DNA of 64,000 nucleotides from Olsenella sp. KGMB02461 (GTDB lineage: Bacteria > Actinomycetota > Coriobacteriia > Coriobacteriales > Atopobiaceae). The notes beneath the pieces are model-generated. The model ran no database searches and had not been told where the DNA came from. It saw nothing but the letters and a program-made list of their open reading frames with translations. The DNA is taken from contig NZ_JABAHI010000012.1 of NCBI RefSeq assembly GCF_012584445.1, positions 62,001 through 126,000 on the forward strand. Direction: 5' to 3'. The stretch's first letter is position 1, and the number at the start of each line of letters is the position of its first letter. The position numbers and the translations under genes are program-made. Below are positions 33,765-42,206 of this stretch, one piece after another.

Positions 33765-33968
33765 AACCTCCAATGAGGGGACATTTCAATCAGCAGCGCG
33801 CGCCTGTTCCCTTCCTTCTCCTTGGCTCTCCCTAGAGGATCGCGGCGCACAGTCTCCTGCCCCATCCTCAAGCTCTTGCAGGCGCGCGCATAACCTCCTC
33901 ATTGGGTTGCCGCGCTCCCCTCTCTCTCGCGACACCCAAAAGGCGCCCTCCGCAAGGGCGCCTTTTTT
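33765..33968 (+). ncRNA. Candidate structured RNA with its own terminator
   Basis: Two long helices bracket this stretch: CCAATGAGG (33770-33778) with CCTCATTGG (33897-33905), and GCGCGCGCCTG (33796-33806) with CAGGCGCGCGC (33879-33889). The result is a rod with an asymmetric internal loop and a large open apical region, followed by a strong terminator. Shape and size recall 6S RNA, but I cannot confirm the class from sequence, and no clear promoter is seen. An open frame on the opposite strand (33786-33986) overlaps the terminator and is not credible. Confidence 0.4.
33938..33968 (+). terminator. Intrinsic terminator upstream of dnaX
   Basis: AAAAGGCGCCCT (33938-33949) pairs with AGGGCGCCTTTT (33955-33966) and the T run ends at 33968. 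It ends 40 bases before the dnaX start, so it must end a transcript from the left (DedA or the candidate RNA). Confidence 0.88.
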
Positions 33969-34008
33969 ATTAGAATGAACCATCACCTAAGCTTTGGAAG
34001 GATGGTCC

Positions 34009-36348
34009 ATGGAGTCGCTGTATAGGGCCTATCGCCCGCAAACATTTTCGCAGGTAGTTGGCCAAAAACCGGTGGTGGAGACCCTGGAGCGCGGCATTAG
34101 GGAGAACCGCCTAGGTCACGCTTACCTGTTCTGCGGCCCTCGTGGCACCGGGAAAACCACCATGGCCCGCATCCTCTCCAAAGCGCTGCTGTGCCAAAAG
34201 GGCGAAGGTCAGCTGCCCGATGGCACCTGCGAGACCTGCCAGGCCGTCGCTGAGGGCAATCACCCCGACGTCCATGAGCTCGACGCCGCCAGCCGCACCG
34301 GCGTTGACGCGGTGCGCGACGAGATCATCAACCGCGTAGACTTCGCCCCCACCAAGGGCAAATACAAGGTCTATATCATCGACGAGGTCCACATGCTCAC
34401 CAAGGCAGCCTTCAATGCGCTGCTCAAAACCCTGGAAGAGCCGCCGTCGCACGTGGTCTTCATCCTCTGCACCACCGATCCGCAGATGATTCCTGCAACC
34501 ATTCTCTCCCGTGTGCAGCGCTTCGACTTCCACTCCATCACCAATGCGGAGATTCAAGACCACCTGGCCTTCGTCAGCGAGCAGGAGGGCTTTACCGCAG
34601 AACCTGAGGCGCTCGCCATGATTGCCCGCCATGCTCGCGGAGGCATGCGCGACGCCCTCTCGAGCCTGGAGCAGCTCTCGGTCTTTGGCAACGGGTCGAT
34701 CACCGTAGACGCCGCCCGCTCCCTCTTTGGCATGGCCGACGAATCCCGTCTCAACCTCGCGTGCGCCGCCTTACAATCCGGTGATGTGCCTGCGCTTTTC
34801 AAGCTTGTGGCTCAGGCTGCAGCCGACGGAGAGGAGATGCTCCAGTTTGCCTCCGGCTTGGAGGCCCACATGCGCGACCTCTACGTCACCGCCATTGCCG
34901 GCGACGTCCCCGAGTTGGTCTCTGCCTCCGGCGACGAGTATTCCCAGCTGGCCTCCCAGGCGGCTGCCTTTGGCTCGCCCCAGCGCATCCTGAACCTGCT
35001 CATGGCCCTAGGAGACCTGGCGCTCGACCTGCGTCGAGCCCCCGACCCCCGCCTCACCTGCGAAGTGGCCCTCATCCGCATGGCGCGCCCCCAGGACGAC
35101 ACCACGCTTTCTGCCTTGGCCGCCCGCGTCGAAGCCCTCGAGCAGGCCCTCGCCTCTGGCGCCCCTGCACCCGCCTTGTCCGCCTCTTCTGCGGCGCCGG
35201 TCTCGCCCGCGATGCCTCAGCCTGCTTCCAGCACCTCCCTTACCCAGAAGCCCGCGGCCGAGAAGCCCGCGCCCTCCCCACAGGCAGCCTCTGCGGCGCC
35301 CGTCCCCTCGCCTCGGCCCGCAGCGAAGCCTGCAGCTCAGCCAGAACCTCCTGCCCAGCCAAAGTCCGCAGCGCAGTCTGCGTCTCAGCCAGCTCCCACA
35401 CCGCAGCCCGCACCTGCCCCAGCCCCCAAGCCCTCTCAGGCGGCCCCCGCAGCTGCACCAACATCTGCGCCTGCTGCCAACGCAGATCTTGAAGCTGCTT
35501 GGCAAAAGGTGCTGGCAGAGCTCAAAAAAGCCATCCCCGCCGCCCATGCGCTCATCGCCGCGTCGCATCCTCTGAGCGACGACGGCCAGAATCTCGCGAT
35601 TTTGTTGCCGGCTACTTCGCGGTTCGCACTGGGAATCCTTTCGCGTGCCGACATCAGGCCCACCATCGATGCCCAAGTCCAGTCCATTATGGGACGCCGC
35701 AAGGTACATTTCACCACCGAAGGTCAAGCGGCCCCATCAGCATCCCCAACGCCCGCCGCGAAGCCTGCGCCTACGCCTGAGCCAGCAGCTTCTGCTCCCG
35801 CTCAAGCAACTCCGGCATCGGCTCCAGCATCTGCACCAGTGGCTGCAACTCCGCCTCCCGCAGCCCCCACGCCTGCCCCGGCATCCAACGCTTCTCCTTC
35901 GCCCGCAACGACGTCGATGACACCTCCTTGGGAGGCGGCTCCTTCTCGGCAGCCAGAGCCCGCTTTGGCTCCGGAAGCCGATTCCGACGACGTGCCTCCC
36001 TACGACGACTACGTCCCTGCGGAGAGCTACGAGGACTACGGCTCTTTTGAGCCGGCTGAGGAATCCCAGGCGCCGCTTGCGCCTGGGCCCGCGCCGACAG
36101 CGGTGCCTGTAACCGCGACGGCCACAGTGGCTCCTGCGGAGTCTTCGGCGCCTGCGCTGGCAGCGAGCGTTCCTGCGCAGGCCTCGTCACCCGCAGCGTC
36201 GTTGGCATATGGGCCCTCTCAAGCAGCCTCTGAGGCGCCGGAAGGTTTGTCTGCCGAGGAACGCCGGGTCTTCCAGGTTGTAGAGGCAGCCTTTGGCTCG
36301 GAGGTGCGGGTCCTTCCGGCCGATCCCACAAATCCCCTATCTCAGTAG
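34009..36348 (+). CDS. dnaX: DNA polymerase III subunits gamma/tau
   Basis: A 779-residue clamp-loader ATPase. The start MESLYRAYRPQTF is chosen with GGAAGGATGG before it (the frame extends five residues to a TTG). Walker A GPRGTGKTT, a zinc-binding cysteine cluster (CQKGEGQLPDGTCETCQ), DEVHMLT and the sensor LSRVQRF lie in the first 190 residues. Residues 385-500 and 575-740 are Ala/Pro-rich linkers around a conserved island that starts DLEAAWQKVLAELKKAIP. A TTCTCGGCA copy at 35943 lies in the second linker. It is upstream of ybaB and recR, the usual cluster. Confidence 0.94.
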   Translation: MESLYRAYRPQTFSQVVGQKPVVETLERGIRENRLGHAYLFCGPRGTGKTTMARILSKALLCQKGEGQLPDGTCETCQAVAEGNHPDVHELDAASRTGVDAVRDEIINRVDFAPTKGKYKVYIIDEVHMLTKAAFNALLKTLEEPPSHVVFILCTTDPQMIPATILSRVQRFDFHSITNAEIQDHLAFVSEQEGFTAEPEALAMIARHARGGMRDALSSLEQLSVFGNGSITVDAARSLFGMADESRLNLACAALQSGDVPALFKLVAQAAADGEEMLQFASGLEAHMRDLYVTAIAGDVPELVSASGDEYSQLASQAAAFGSPQRILNLLMALGDLALDLRRAPDPRLTCEVALIRMARPQDDTTLSALAARVEALEQALASGAPAPALSASSAAPVSPAMPQPASSTSLTQKPAAEKPAPSPQAASAAPVPSPRPAAKPAAQPEPPAQPKSAAQSASQPAPTPQPAPAPAPKPSQAAPAAAPTSAPAANADLEAAWQKVLAELKKAIPAAHALIAASHPLSDDGQNLAILLPATSRFALGILSRADIRPTIDAQVQSIMGRRKVHFTTEGQAAPSASPTPAAKPAPTPEPAASAPAQATPASAPASAPVAATPPPAAPTPAPASNASPSPATTSMTPPWEAAPSRQPEPALAPEADSDDVPPYDDYVPAESYEDYGSFEPAEESQAPLAPGPAPTAVPVTATATVAPAESSAPALAASVPAQASSPAASLAYGPSQAASEAPEGLSAEERRVFQVVEAAFGSEVRVLPADPTNPLSQ

Positions 36349-36450
36349 GGTAGAGTGGCTAGGTTGGTTGGTCGTGCTGGCGGCAGTCGACAGCATTGAC
36401 GGTGCGGTATGTACATTGCGCGCCTCTGGGCGCTTACAGAAAGGTGGGTT

Positions 36451-36819
36451 ATGGCTAAGAATCGTATGCCTCGTGGCGGCATGCCCCGCGGCGGTATGGG
36501 CGGCATGAACATGAACCAGCTCATGCAGCAGGCCAAAAAGATGCAGGAGAGCTTGGCCGAGGCGCAGGACAAGGCCAAGGATCTGGAGGTCTCGGCAAGC
36601 GCGGGCGGCGGCATGGTAAAGGTGACCGCTTCGGGTGACATGCAGCTCAAGACTATCGAGATCGATCCTGAGGCTCTGGACCCCGAGGACGTCGAGCTTT
36701 TGCAGGACATGATCCTAGCGGCAGTCAACGATGCGCTGACTTCGGCTTCTGAGGCTGCCAACAATGAGGTTGCCGCAGCTACTGGTCTTGGCGGCATGAA
36801 TATCCCGGGCCTGTTCTAA
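36451..36819 (+). CDS. ybaB: YbaB/EbfC family nucleoid-associated protein
   Basis: A 122-residue small DNA-binding protein. MAKNRMPRGGMPRGGM is followed by NMNQLMQQAKKMQESLAEAQ, the helical start of the family, and the core SAGGGMVKVTASGDMQLKTI. The Gly/Met/Arg-rich first 20 residues are slightly longer than in E. coli YbaB. ATG at 36451 follows GAAAGGTGGGTT. It lies between dnaX and recR, with three bases between its stop and the recR GTG. Confidence 0.93.
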   Translation: MAKNRMPRGGMPRGGMGGMNMNQLMQQAKKMQESLAEAQDKAKDLEVSASAGGGMVKVTASGDMQLKTIEIDPEALDPEDVELLQDMILAAVNDALTSASEAANNEVAAATGLGGMNIPGLF

Positions 36820-36822
36820 ATC

Positions 36823-37521
36823 GTGGCTAGTTACTTTGACGATTTCCAAACAACCGCTGATGCGGGTGGTTCTTGGGATGGCGCGTCCTTCTCGGCAGCT
36901 GCAAGCGCAACGTCGATGGATGCCCAGAATGATCGCCATGCCCTGCAGAGGTTGTTAGACGAATTGTCGCGGCTTCCAGGTATTGGGCCAAAATCGGCGC
37001 AGCGTATCGCCTACCATCTGCTTTCTGCGGATGCGGAGGAAGCGCGCAGGTTGGCGCAGGCCATTTTGGACGTCAAGCGCAGCGTGCATTTTTGCCCGGT
37101 GTGCTTTTCCTACGCCACTGGCGACCTGTGCGAGGTGTGCGCGGATCCTCGCCGCGACCGCACATCAATTTGCGTGGTCTCTGAGCCGCGCGATGTTTCG
37201 GCAATCGAACGCACTGGAGCCTATCGAGGCCTTTACCACGTGTTGGGCGGCGTCATCTCGCCTATGGACAAGATCGGCCCCGAGCAGCTGCATGTGCGCG
37301 AGCTTTTGAGCCGTCTGGCATCTGGCGAGGTCGCCGAGGTCATCCTTGCCACCAACCCCGATGTGGAAGGGGAGACCACGGCCACCTATCTGGCGCGCAC
37401 TCTGCACCCGCTGGAGGTCAAAGTCACTCGGCTTGCCCTGGGGCTTCCTGTGGGCGGCGAGCTGGAATACGCTGACGAGGTCACTCTTGCGCGCGCCATC
37501 GAAGCCCGTCGGGACGCCTAG
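36823..37521 (+). CDS. recR: Recombination protein RecR
   Basis: A 232-residue RecFOR-pathway protein. The core begins [20 protein letters not shown] (helix-hairpin-helix), continues with the zinc finger [16 protein letters not shown] and a Toprim domain ([19 protein letters not shown], then [14 protein letters not shown]). The family usually begins a few residues before the first helix, so about 30 N-terminal residues are extra. They contain a motif copy (36889-36897, read FSA). The GTG at 36823 has no clear ribosome-binding site; Met32 at 36916 is an alternative start that would skip the extension. Confidence 0.93.
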   Translation: MASYFDDFQTTADAGGSWDGASFSAAASATSMDAQNDRHALQRLLDELSRLPGIGPKSAQRIAYHLLSADAEEARRLAQAILDVKRSVHFCPVCFSYATGDLCEVCADPRRDRTSICVVSEPRDVSAIERTGAYRGLYHVLGGVISPMDKIGPEQLHVRELLSRLASGEVAEVILATNPDVEGETTATYLARTLHPLEVKVTRLALGLPVGGELEYADEVTLARAIEARRDA

Positions 37522-37767
37522 CTTGTGAGCCTTGGGCAGCGATCAACACGCAGCCGTGGATTCCCGAGTTATAAAAGCAACCACAGATTCTTGAGCATAG
37601 CTACGTGAATTTTGAAGTCAAAATGACCTCGTTCACTCCGTGGATTCACGGAGTGAACGAGGAAACCCCAGGTCACAAAAAACATTAGCTACGTGAATTC
37701 ACGTAGCTAATGCCAGGTCTAGCAGCACGACTGGGAGTTCTAGCAGCACGACTGGGAGTTCCGGAAT
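37522..37767. repeat. Palindrome-rich spacer between convergent genes
   Basis: Three structures: a hairpin with 16-base perfect arms (37627-37642 and 37647-37662) and a GATT loop; a perfect 30-base palindrome at 37683-37712 centred on GAATTC; and two tandem 21-base copies at 37719-37739 and 37740-37760. TAGCTACGTGAATT occurs both within the palindrome and at about 37599, and a GGATTC/AGATTC theme repeats at 37558, 37585 and 37642. No T-tract follows, so none is a classical terminator. Origin unknown. Confidence 0.8.
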
Positions 37768-38445
37768 TTAAAAAGCGCTCTGATCCTTGAGCTGCGGATA
37801 CCACACAACCGGCGGTTGTGCGTCCAGATGGGGGCCAATGGCTTTTCCCATCCAGATCATGTCGTACCAGCGGCCAAACTTGTAGCCGCATTTTTCAAAA
37901 TGTCCTACCTCGCAAAACCCCAGATGCTCGTGGAAGCGGGGGCTGTCCCAGGACAGATGGGGGTCGTCTAAGGTGCATGAGCCAGTGGTGCCCAGCTTGG
38001 CAGCCCGCTTCACATGGGGCACTCCAATGCAGGCGTAGAGGTCCAAGATTCCCATGGCACGCAAGCGCTGTTCCAGTGCTTCGTAGAGCAGGCGCCCTAG
38101 ACCGCGGTGGCGCGCCTGAGGATCCAGGTAAATAGTGAGCTCGCAGGTCCAGTCGTAGGCCGTGCGCCCCACAAAAGGTTGGGCATAGGCATAGCCTGCA
38201 ACAATGCCCTGATCAACCGCCACCAGGTAGGGGTAGCGTTCTTCGATGTGCTTCATGCGGCCAACGAACTCTTCCAGCGAGGGCGTCCGCCATTCAAAAG
38301 AAACCGCCGTCTCGCGCACATAGTAGTCATAAATGTTGAGAAGTTGAACTGCATCCTCCAGACGCGCATCCCGCACGCAGGCTGCATCCTCCAGACGCGC
38401 ATCCCGCACATAAGCGCCGGCGCCTTCTTCCCGTATATCTCGCAT
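37768..38445 (-). CDS. GNAT family N-acetyltransferase (phosphinothricin-type)
   Basis: A 225-residue GNAT protein. The start MRDIREEGAGAYVRDA follows AAGGAGAAGG; an upstream ATG at 38475 is possible. DWTCELTIYLDPQARHRGLGRLLYEAL is motif A, and a late RFHEHLGFCEVGHFEKCGYKF segment is typical of phosphinothricin-acetyltransferase-like members. The N-terminus carries a duplicated 11-residue unit (VRDARLEDAAC, VRDARLEDAVQ) encoded by a 33-base tandem repeat. Substrate unknown. It ends convergent with recR. Confidence 0.87.
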   Translation of the reverse strand: MRDIREEGAGAYVRDARLEDAACVRDARLEDAVQLLNIYDYYVRETAVSFEWRTPSLEEFVGRMKHIEERYPYLVAVDQGIVAGYAYAQPFVGRTAYDWTCELTIYLDPQARHRGLGRLLYEALEQRLRAMGILDLYACIGVPHVKRAAKLGTTGSCTLDDPHLSWDSPRFHEHLGFCEVGHFEKCGYKFGRWYDMIWMGKAIGPHLDAQPPVVWYPQLKDQSAF

Positions 38446-38501
38446 GTCAGCCTTCTCCTTGCGCGCATCCGGCATAAACCGTCTTCCATGACGGAATGGC
38501 C

Positions 38502-38514
38502 GGGTTTCTCGGCA
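38502..38514 (+). repeat. Dispersed motif, single intergenic copy
   Basis: An exact GGGTTTCTCGGCA, followed by GC, in the divergent gap between the GNAT gene and the small membrane protein gene. Confidence 0.8.
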
Positions 38515-38691
38515 GCCTGGTCTTTGGTAGCTGGGGTAGCTGGGGCTAAGGATACGCCCGCAATCTTACAGAGCTGTCACGACACTGTAAGCGGGATCGA
38601 TGGCATCGCCGAGGCTGCCCAGCGAAGATAAAGACACACGGTAGCCAAGCGACGGGTGCCCCGCATCCGGGGTAGTGCAAAGGAGGACGTT

Positions 38692-38841
38692 ATGTTTCGT
38701 CATGCAGTATCCACATACTTTGATCGCAACCAGGCAGTGCTCGACGGCACTATGTCTACTCTGCAGCTGGCCCTCTGGACGCTGGGCATGAACATTCTGG
38801 GCTATGCCATGATGGCAGCGCTCTGGATCTTCTCGCGCTAA
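38692..38841 (+). CDS. Small single-pass membrane protein, 49 residues
   Basis: A very strong ribosome-binding site (AAAGGAGGACGTT) precedes MFRHAVSTYFDRNQAVL. The C-terminal half, LQLALWTLGMNILGYAMMAA, is one transmembrane helix, and the protein ends in RK-poor WIFSR. It is 140 bases upstream of a BceAB-type transporter on the same strand and could be a transporter partner or regulatory peptide. No family is recognised. Confidence 0.7.
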   Translation: MFRHAVSTYFDRNQAVLDGTMSTLQLALWTLGMNILGYAMMAALWIFSR

Positions 38842-38980
38842 GGCTCCCTCGGGAGCTCCGTCGGGCCCGGCAGCCCGGCGTTCCGTGACATGTGGGCGGC
38901 AGGCACACCCTCGTAACCCGCCGTGCATCCGCGCCTGCCGCCCGCGCCTTGAAGCTATGCATCCTCAAGAAAGGATCGTT

Positions 38981-39745
38981 ATGCCAAACGTGCTCGAAGT
39001 GCGCGACCTCACCAAGGTCTACGGAGGTGGTCTGGCCGCCACTACCACCGCGCTGGACAAGGTGTCCTTCTCGGTGGCCAAGGGCGAGCTGGTGGCCATC
39101 ATGGGCCCTTCGGGGTCAGGCAAGTCCACGCTGCTCAACTGCGTCGCCACCATCGACAGGCCCACCTCCGGCGAGGTGGAGGTCGACGGCCACTCCATCT
39201 CCACCATGCGCCAGCGGGCCTTGGCTGACTTCCGCCGCACCCAGCTGGGCTTCATCTTCCAGGACTCCAACCTGCTGGACACCCTCACCTGTCGAGAGAA
39301 CATCGAGCTTCCCCTCACCATCGACCATGTGAAGCCCTCGCAGGTGGTAGAGCGTGCCGAGAAGGTCGCGCGCTCCCTGGGCGTGGCCGATGTGTTGGAC
39401 AAATACCCCTATCAGGTGTCGGGAGGCCAGGCCCAGCGAATCGCTGCCTGCCGCGCCATTGTCACCGACCCGGCGCTGGTGCTGGCTGACGAGCCGACCG
39501 GCGCTTTGGACTCAAAGGCGGCCCGCGTGCTGCTGGAGGCCTTCCAGGGGCTCAACAGCGCCTATGACACCACCCTGCTCATGGTGACCCACGACGCCTA
39601 TGCCGCCAGCTTTTGCCAGCGGGTGCTCTTCATTCGCGACGGGCGCCTGTTCACCGAGGTACGCCGCGGCGCTCGCTCCCGCAAGGAGTTCTTTGATGAG
39701 ATTGGCCGCGTAGTCTCGGTGATCGGAGGGGCCGATGCTGACTAA
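38981..39745 (+). CDS. ABC transporter ATP-binding protein (BceA/LolD-type)
   Basis: A 254-residue ATPase. The start MPNVLEVRDLTKVYGGG follows AAGAAAGGATCGTT; the longer frame upstream has no such signal. Walker A GPSGSGKSTLLN, signature VSGGQAQR, Walker B LVLADEPTGALDS and VTHDAYAA are clear; the DEPTGALDS form is typical of MacB/BceA ATPases. It pairs with the overlapping FtsX-type permease, suggesting antimicrobial-peptide resistance or sensing. No histidine kinase or response regulator gene is next to it. Confidence 0.92.
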   Translation: MPNVLEVRDLTKVYGGGLAATTTALDKVSFSVAKGELVAIMGPSGSGKSTLLNCVATIDRPTSGEVEVDGHSISTMRQRALADFRRTQLGFIFQDSNLLDTLTCRENIELPLTIDHVKPSQVVERAEKVARSLGVADVLDKYPYQVSGGQAQRIAACRAIVTDPALVLADEPTGALDSKAARVLLEAFQGLNSAYDTTLLMVTHDAYAASFCQRVLFIRDGRLFTEVRRGARSRKEFFDEIGRVVSVIGGADAD

Positions 39746-41900
39746 GATCGCCCTAGGCAACATGAAGCGGTCCTATCGCGACTATGCCGTCTATTTTCTT
39801 ACCATTGCGCTGGGTGTGGCGGTGTTTTACGCCTTCAACACCATCCGGTGCCAGGCAGACTTCCTCTCGGCCAGCATCTCCAGCGTCATCCTCATGGTGG
39901 CCGACCTGCTCACTGGCGTCACCGTGGTGCTGGCCTTCTTTTTGGCTTTCTTGATGGTCTACGCCAACAATTTCATTGTGCGCCGCCGCAAGAAGGAGTT
40001 TGGCCTCTATCGCGTCTTGGGCATGCGCACCGGCCAAGTGGTCGCCATCATGGCCATTGAAACCCTGCTCACCTCGCTGGTGGCCTTTGCGGCCGGCATC
40101 GTGCTAGGTGTGGGCGTCTCCCAGCTGCTGGTCTTTGTGACCGCGGCGCTCTTCCATGACACGGTGAAGAACTTCACCTTCATCTTCTCGCCCGAGGCGC
40201 TTCTGGCTGTGGCAGCGTGCTTTGCTGTCACCTTCTGCGTCATGCTCCTGCTCAACCTGCGCTCCATCTCCAAGGTGCGCCTGGTGGACCTTATGAGCTC
40301 CGGCCGCAAGAACGAGAGCGTGCGCCTGCGCAACCTGCCTTTGTGCTCGGTGATGCTGGCCGCTTCTGTGGCTCTTATCGTCTGGGCCTACTATCGCTTG
40401 CTCACCTTGGGCTATCCCGTAGAAATCTTTGGCGGCTCGTTGGACGGCGGCAAGTCCAACCTCAACTTCCTCATCACCACCTGCATGATGCTGGTGGGTA
40501 CCTTCGCCTTTTTCTGGTCGCTGCCCACGGTGCTTGCCACCCTTTGTCAGAAGACCCGCGCACTCTACCTGCGCGGCCTCAACATGTTCACCATCCGCCA
40601 GCTGGTGAGCCGCATCAACTCCAGCTCCTTTGCCATGGCAGTCACCGCGGTGGTGCTGTTCTTGGCGCTCACCTCGGTGTCTACGGGCATGGCGCTGGCC
40701 GGCGGCCTCACTACGTACTGGGGCACCTCGGCTCCTTACACGGCAGCCCTGAGCGCCACCTACCTGAGGGACCTCTACGACGAGAGCTCCGGGCGTCAGG
40801 TAGACAAATCCACGCCTATCCAACCCGCCGACCTTGCCCAGGTATGGGAGTCCAACAATCCAGATGTCGCCAGCCACTCCCGCTTCACCCAAGTGGACGC
40901 TTACATGGTGCCTAAGGGCGAGATCGAGGGCGACCGCTATACCGTGGGCGACCTTTTTGACGACTCCCCAGACACCCATGCTCGCGAGGCCTATGCAGAG
41001 TTCAGCACCTACAGCAAAGACCTGGAAGAGTCTTTGCGAAGCGTGCCTATCTTTGCAATCCCGGTCTCCCAGTACAACAAGCTGCTGGCTTTGCAGGGCG
41101 AGTCCCCCGTAGAGGTGCCCGAGGACGGCTATCTCATGTATACCTGCGGAAGCTTGGACCGCCTCAAAGCCGGCATCGACCGTGTGCTTGTGGCTGACAC
41201 CCCCATCACCCTCAACCGCCATGCCCTCAGGCCGGCCAACGATCAGATGCAACAGGGCCTCATGCTTTCCAACGGCGAAGGCGCAGACCCCTACCTGGTG
41301 GTGCCCGACGAAGTGGTGGCCAACATGAGCCCCTCGATGAGCTATCTGGAGATCCAGGCCAACGAGGGCTACGAGGGCCAGGTGGAACAAGCCACCGACA
41401 ACCTGGACTTTCAAGCCGCAGTCTCTCAAAGCGAGGATGTGCTGTTCCGCGACAACACCCGCACCGAGATCGTGGAGTCCATGAACCAGATGACCGCCAT
41501 CATTGGCTACATGGCCGTCTATATTGGCTTTGTGCTGGTCATGAGCGTGGCTGCGGTGCTGGCCATCCAGCTTCTCTCCGGCGTAGCCGATTCCACCTCC
41601 CGCTATCGCCTCCTCTATGACCTGGGCTGCCCCCAGCGCCTGCTTTCAGGCTCGCTGCTCTCCCAGACGCTCTTCTTCTTCCTGTTGCCGCTGCTCGTGG
41701 GCATCGCCCACTCGCTGGTGGCCCTGTTCTCCCTCATGGACCTCTTTGCGATGGTGTTGCCCTTCGACATGGTCTCCGGCCTGCTCTTTGCGGGCGTCGT
41801 CTTCCTAGTGGTCTATGGAGGCTACTTCGCCGTGAGCTATGGGGCCGCTCGAGGCGCCGTCTCCCATGCGCTCTTGGGAGCCCGCCGCTCTCAGGGCTGA
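39735..41900 (+). CDS. FtsX/BceB-type ABC transporter permease
   Basis: A 721-residue membrane protein overlapping the ATPase gene by 11 bases. About ten transmembrane helices are arranged in pairs, with FtsX motifs (VYANNFIVRRRKKEFGLYRVLGM near the first helices) and a long extracellular region of about 200 residues between helices, as in BceB. The C-terminal helices (YRLLYDLGCPQRLL before them) are usual for the family. With its ATPase it probably senses or removes peptide antibiotics at the membrane. Confidence 0.88.
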   Translation: MLTKIALGNMKRSYRDYAVYFLTIALGVAVFYAFNTIRCQADFLSASISSVILMVADLLTGVTVVLAFFLAFLMVYANNFIVRRRKKEFGLYRVLGMRTGQVVAIMAIETLLTSLVAFAAGIVLGVGVSQLLVFVTAALFHDTVKNFTFIFSPEALLAVAACFAVTFCVMLLLNLRSISKVRLVDLMSSGRKNESVRLRNLPLCSVMLAASVALIVWAYYRLLTLGYPVEIFGGSLDGGKSNLNFLITTCMMLVGTFAFFWSLPTVLATLCQKTRALYLRGLNMFTIRQLVSRINSSSFAMAVTAVVLFLALTSVSTGMALAGGLTTYWGTSAPYTAALSATYLRDLYDESSGRQVDKSTPIQPADLAQVWESNNPDVASHSRFTQVDAYMVPKGEIEGDRYTVGDLFDDSPDTHAREAYAEFSTYSKDLEESLRSVPIFAIPVSQYNKLLALQGESPVEVPEDGYLMYTCGSLDRLKAGIDRVLVADTPITLNRHALRPANDQMQQGLMLSNGEGADPYLVVPDEVVANMSPSMSYLEIQANEGYEGQVEQATDNLDFQAAVSQSEDVLFRDNTRTEIVESMNQMTAIIGYMAVYIGFVLVMSVAAVLAIQLLSGVADSTSRYRLLYDLGCPQRLLSGSLLSQTLFFFLLPLLVGIAHSLVALFSLMDLFAMVLPFDMVSGLLFAGVVFLVVYGGYFAVSYGAARGAVSHALLGARRSQG

Positions 41901-41974
41901 TGCTCAGGGTTGTCGTGAGGCAGGGCCTTGGCCTGCCTGCTTCTCCTCCTGGTCTTGTTCCCTTCCGATTCCGC

Positions 41975-41987
41975 TGCCGAGAAACCC
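41975..41987 (-). repeat. Dispersed motif, single intergenic copy
   Basis: TGCCGAGAAACCC, the reverse complement of GGGTTTCTCGGCA, between the BceB stop and its terminator. Confidence 0.8.
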
Positions 41988-42008
41988 TTGCCCCGCAACC
42001 TGTCCGCT

Positions 42009-42050
42009 GCCCGCCGCCGGCCTTCTTCAAGGCCGGCGGCGGGCGTTTTT
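42009..42050 (+). terminator. Intrinsic terminator after the BceAB-type genes
   Basis: GCCCGCCGCCGGCCTT (42009-42024) pairs perfectly with 42029-42044, and TTTTT follows at 42046-42050. A typical strong terminator. Confidence 0.92.
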
Positions 42051-42206
42051 GTGTACGGGTGATGTGCGAAGGCTGCATAAGGGCCGTTTGGAGGTGGCAG
42101 TCTTTTGTCGGCAGCCGTTGCCCTTAGAGAATGGGGGCCAAAGGGGCTAAGATGGCCAGGTAGGCTATTCCGGTGCCCTTCAGGCACTCAATCATTTGAG
42201 GAGATC

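Noticed and set aside
33786-33986. 66-residue minus-strand open frame before dnaX
   Set aside because: It runs through a perfect terminator hairpin and has no start signal.
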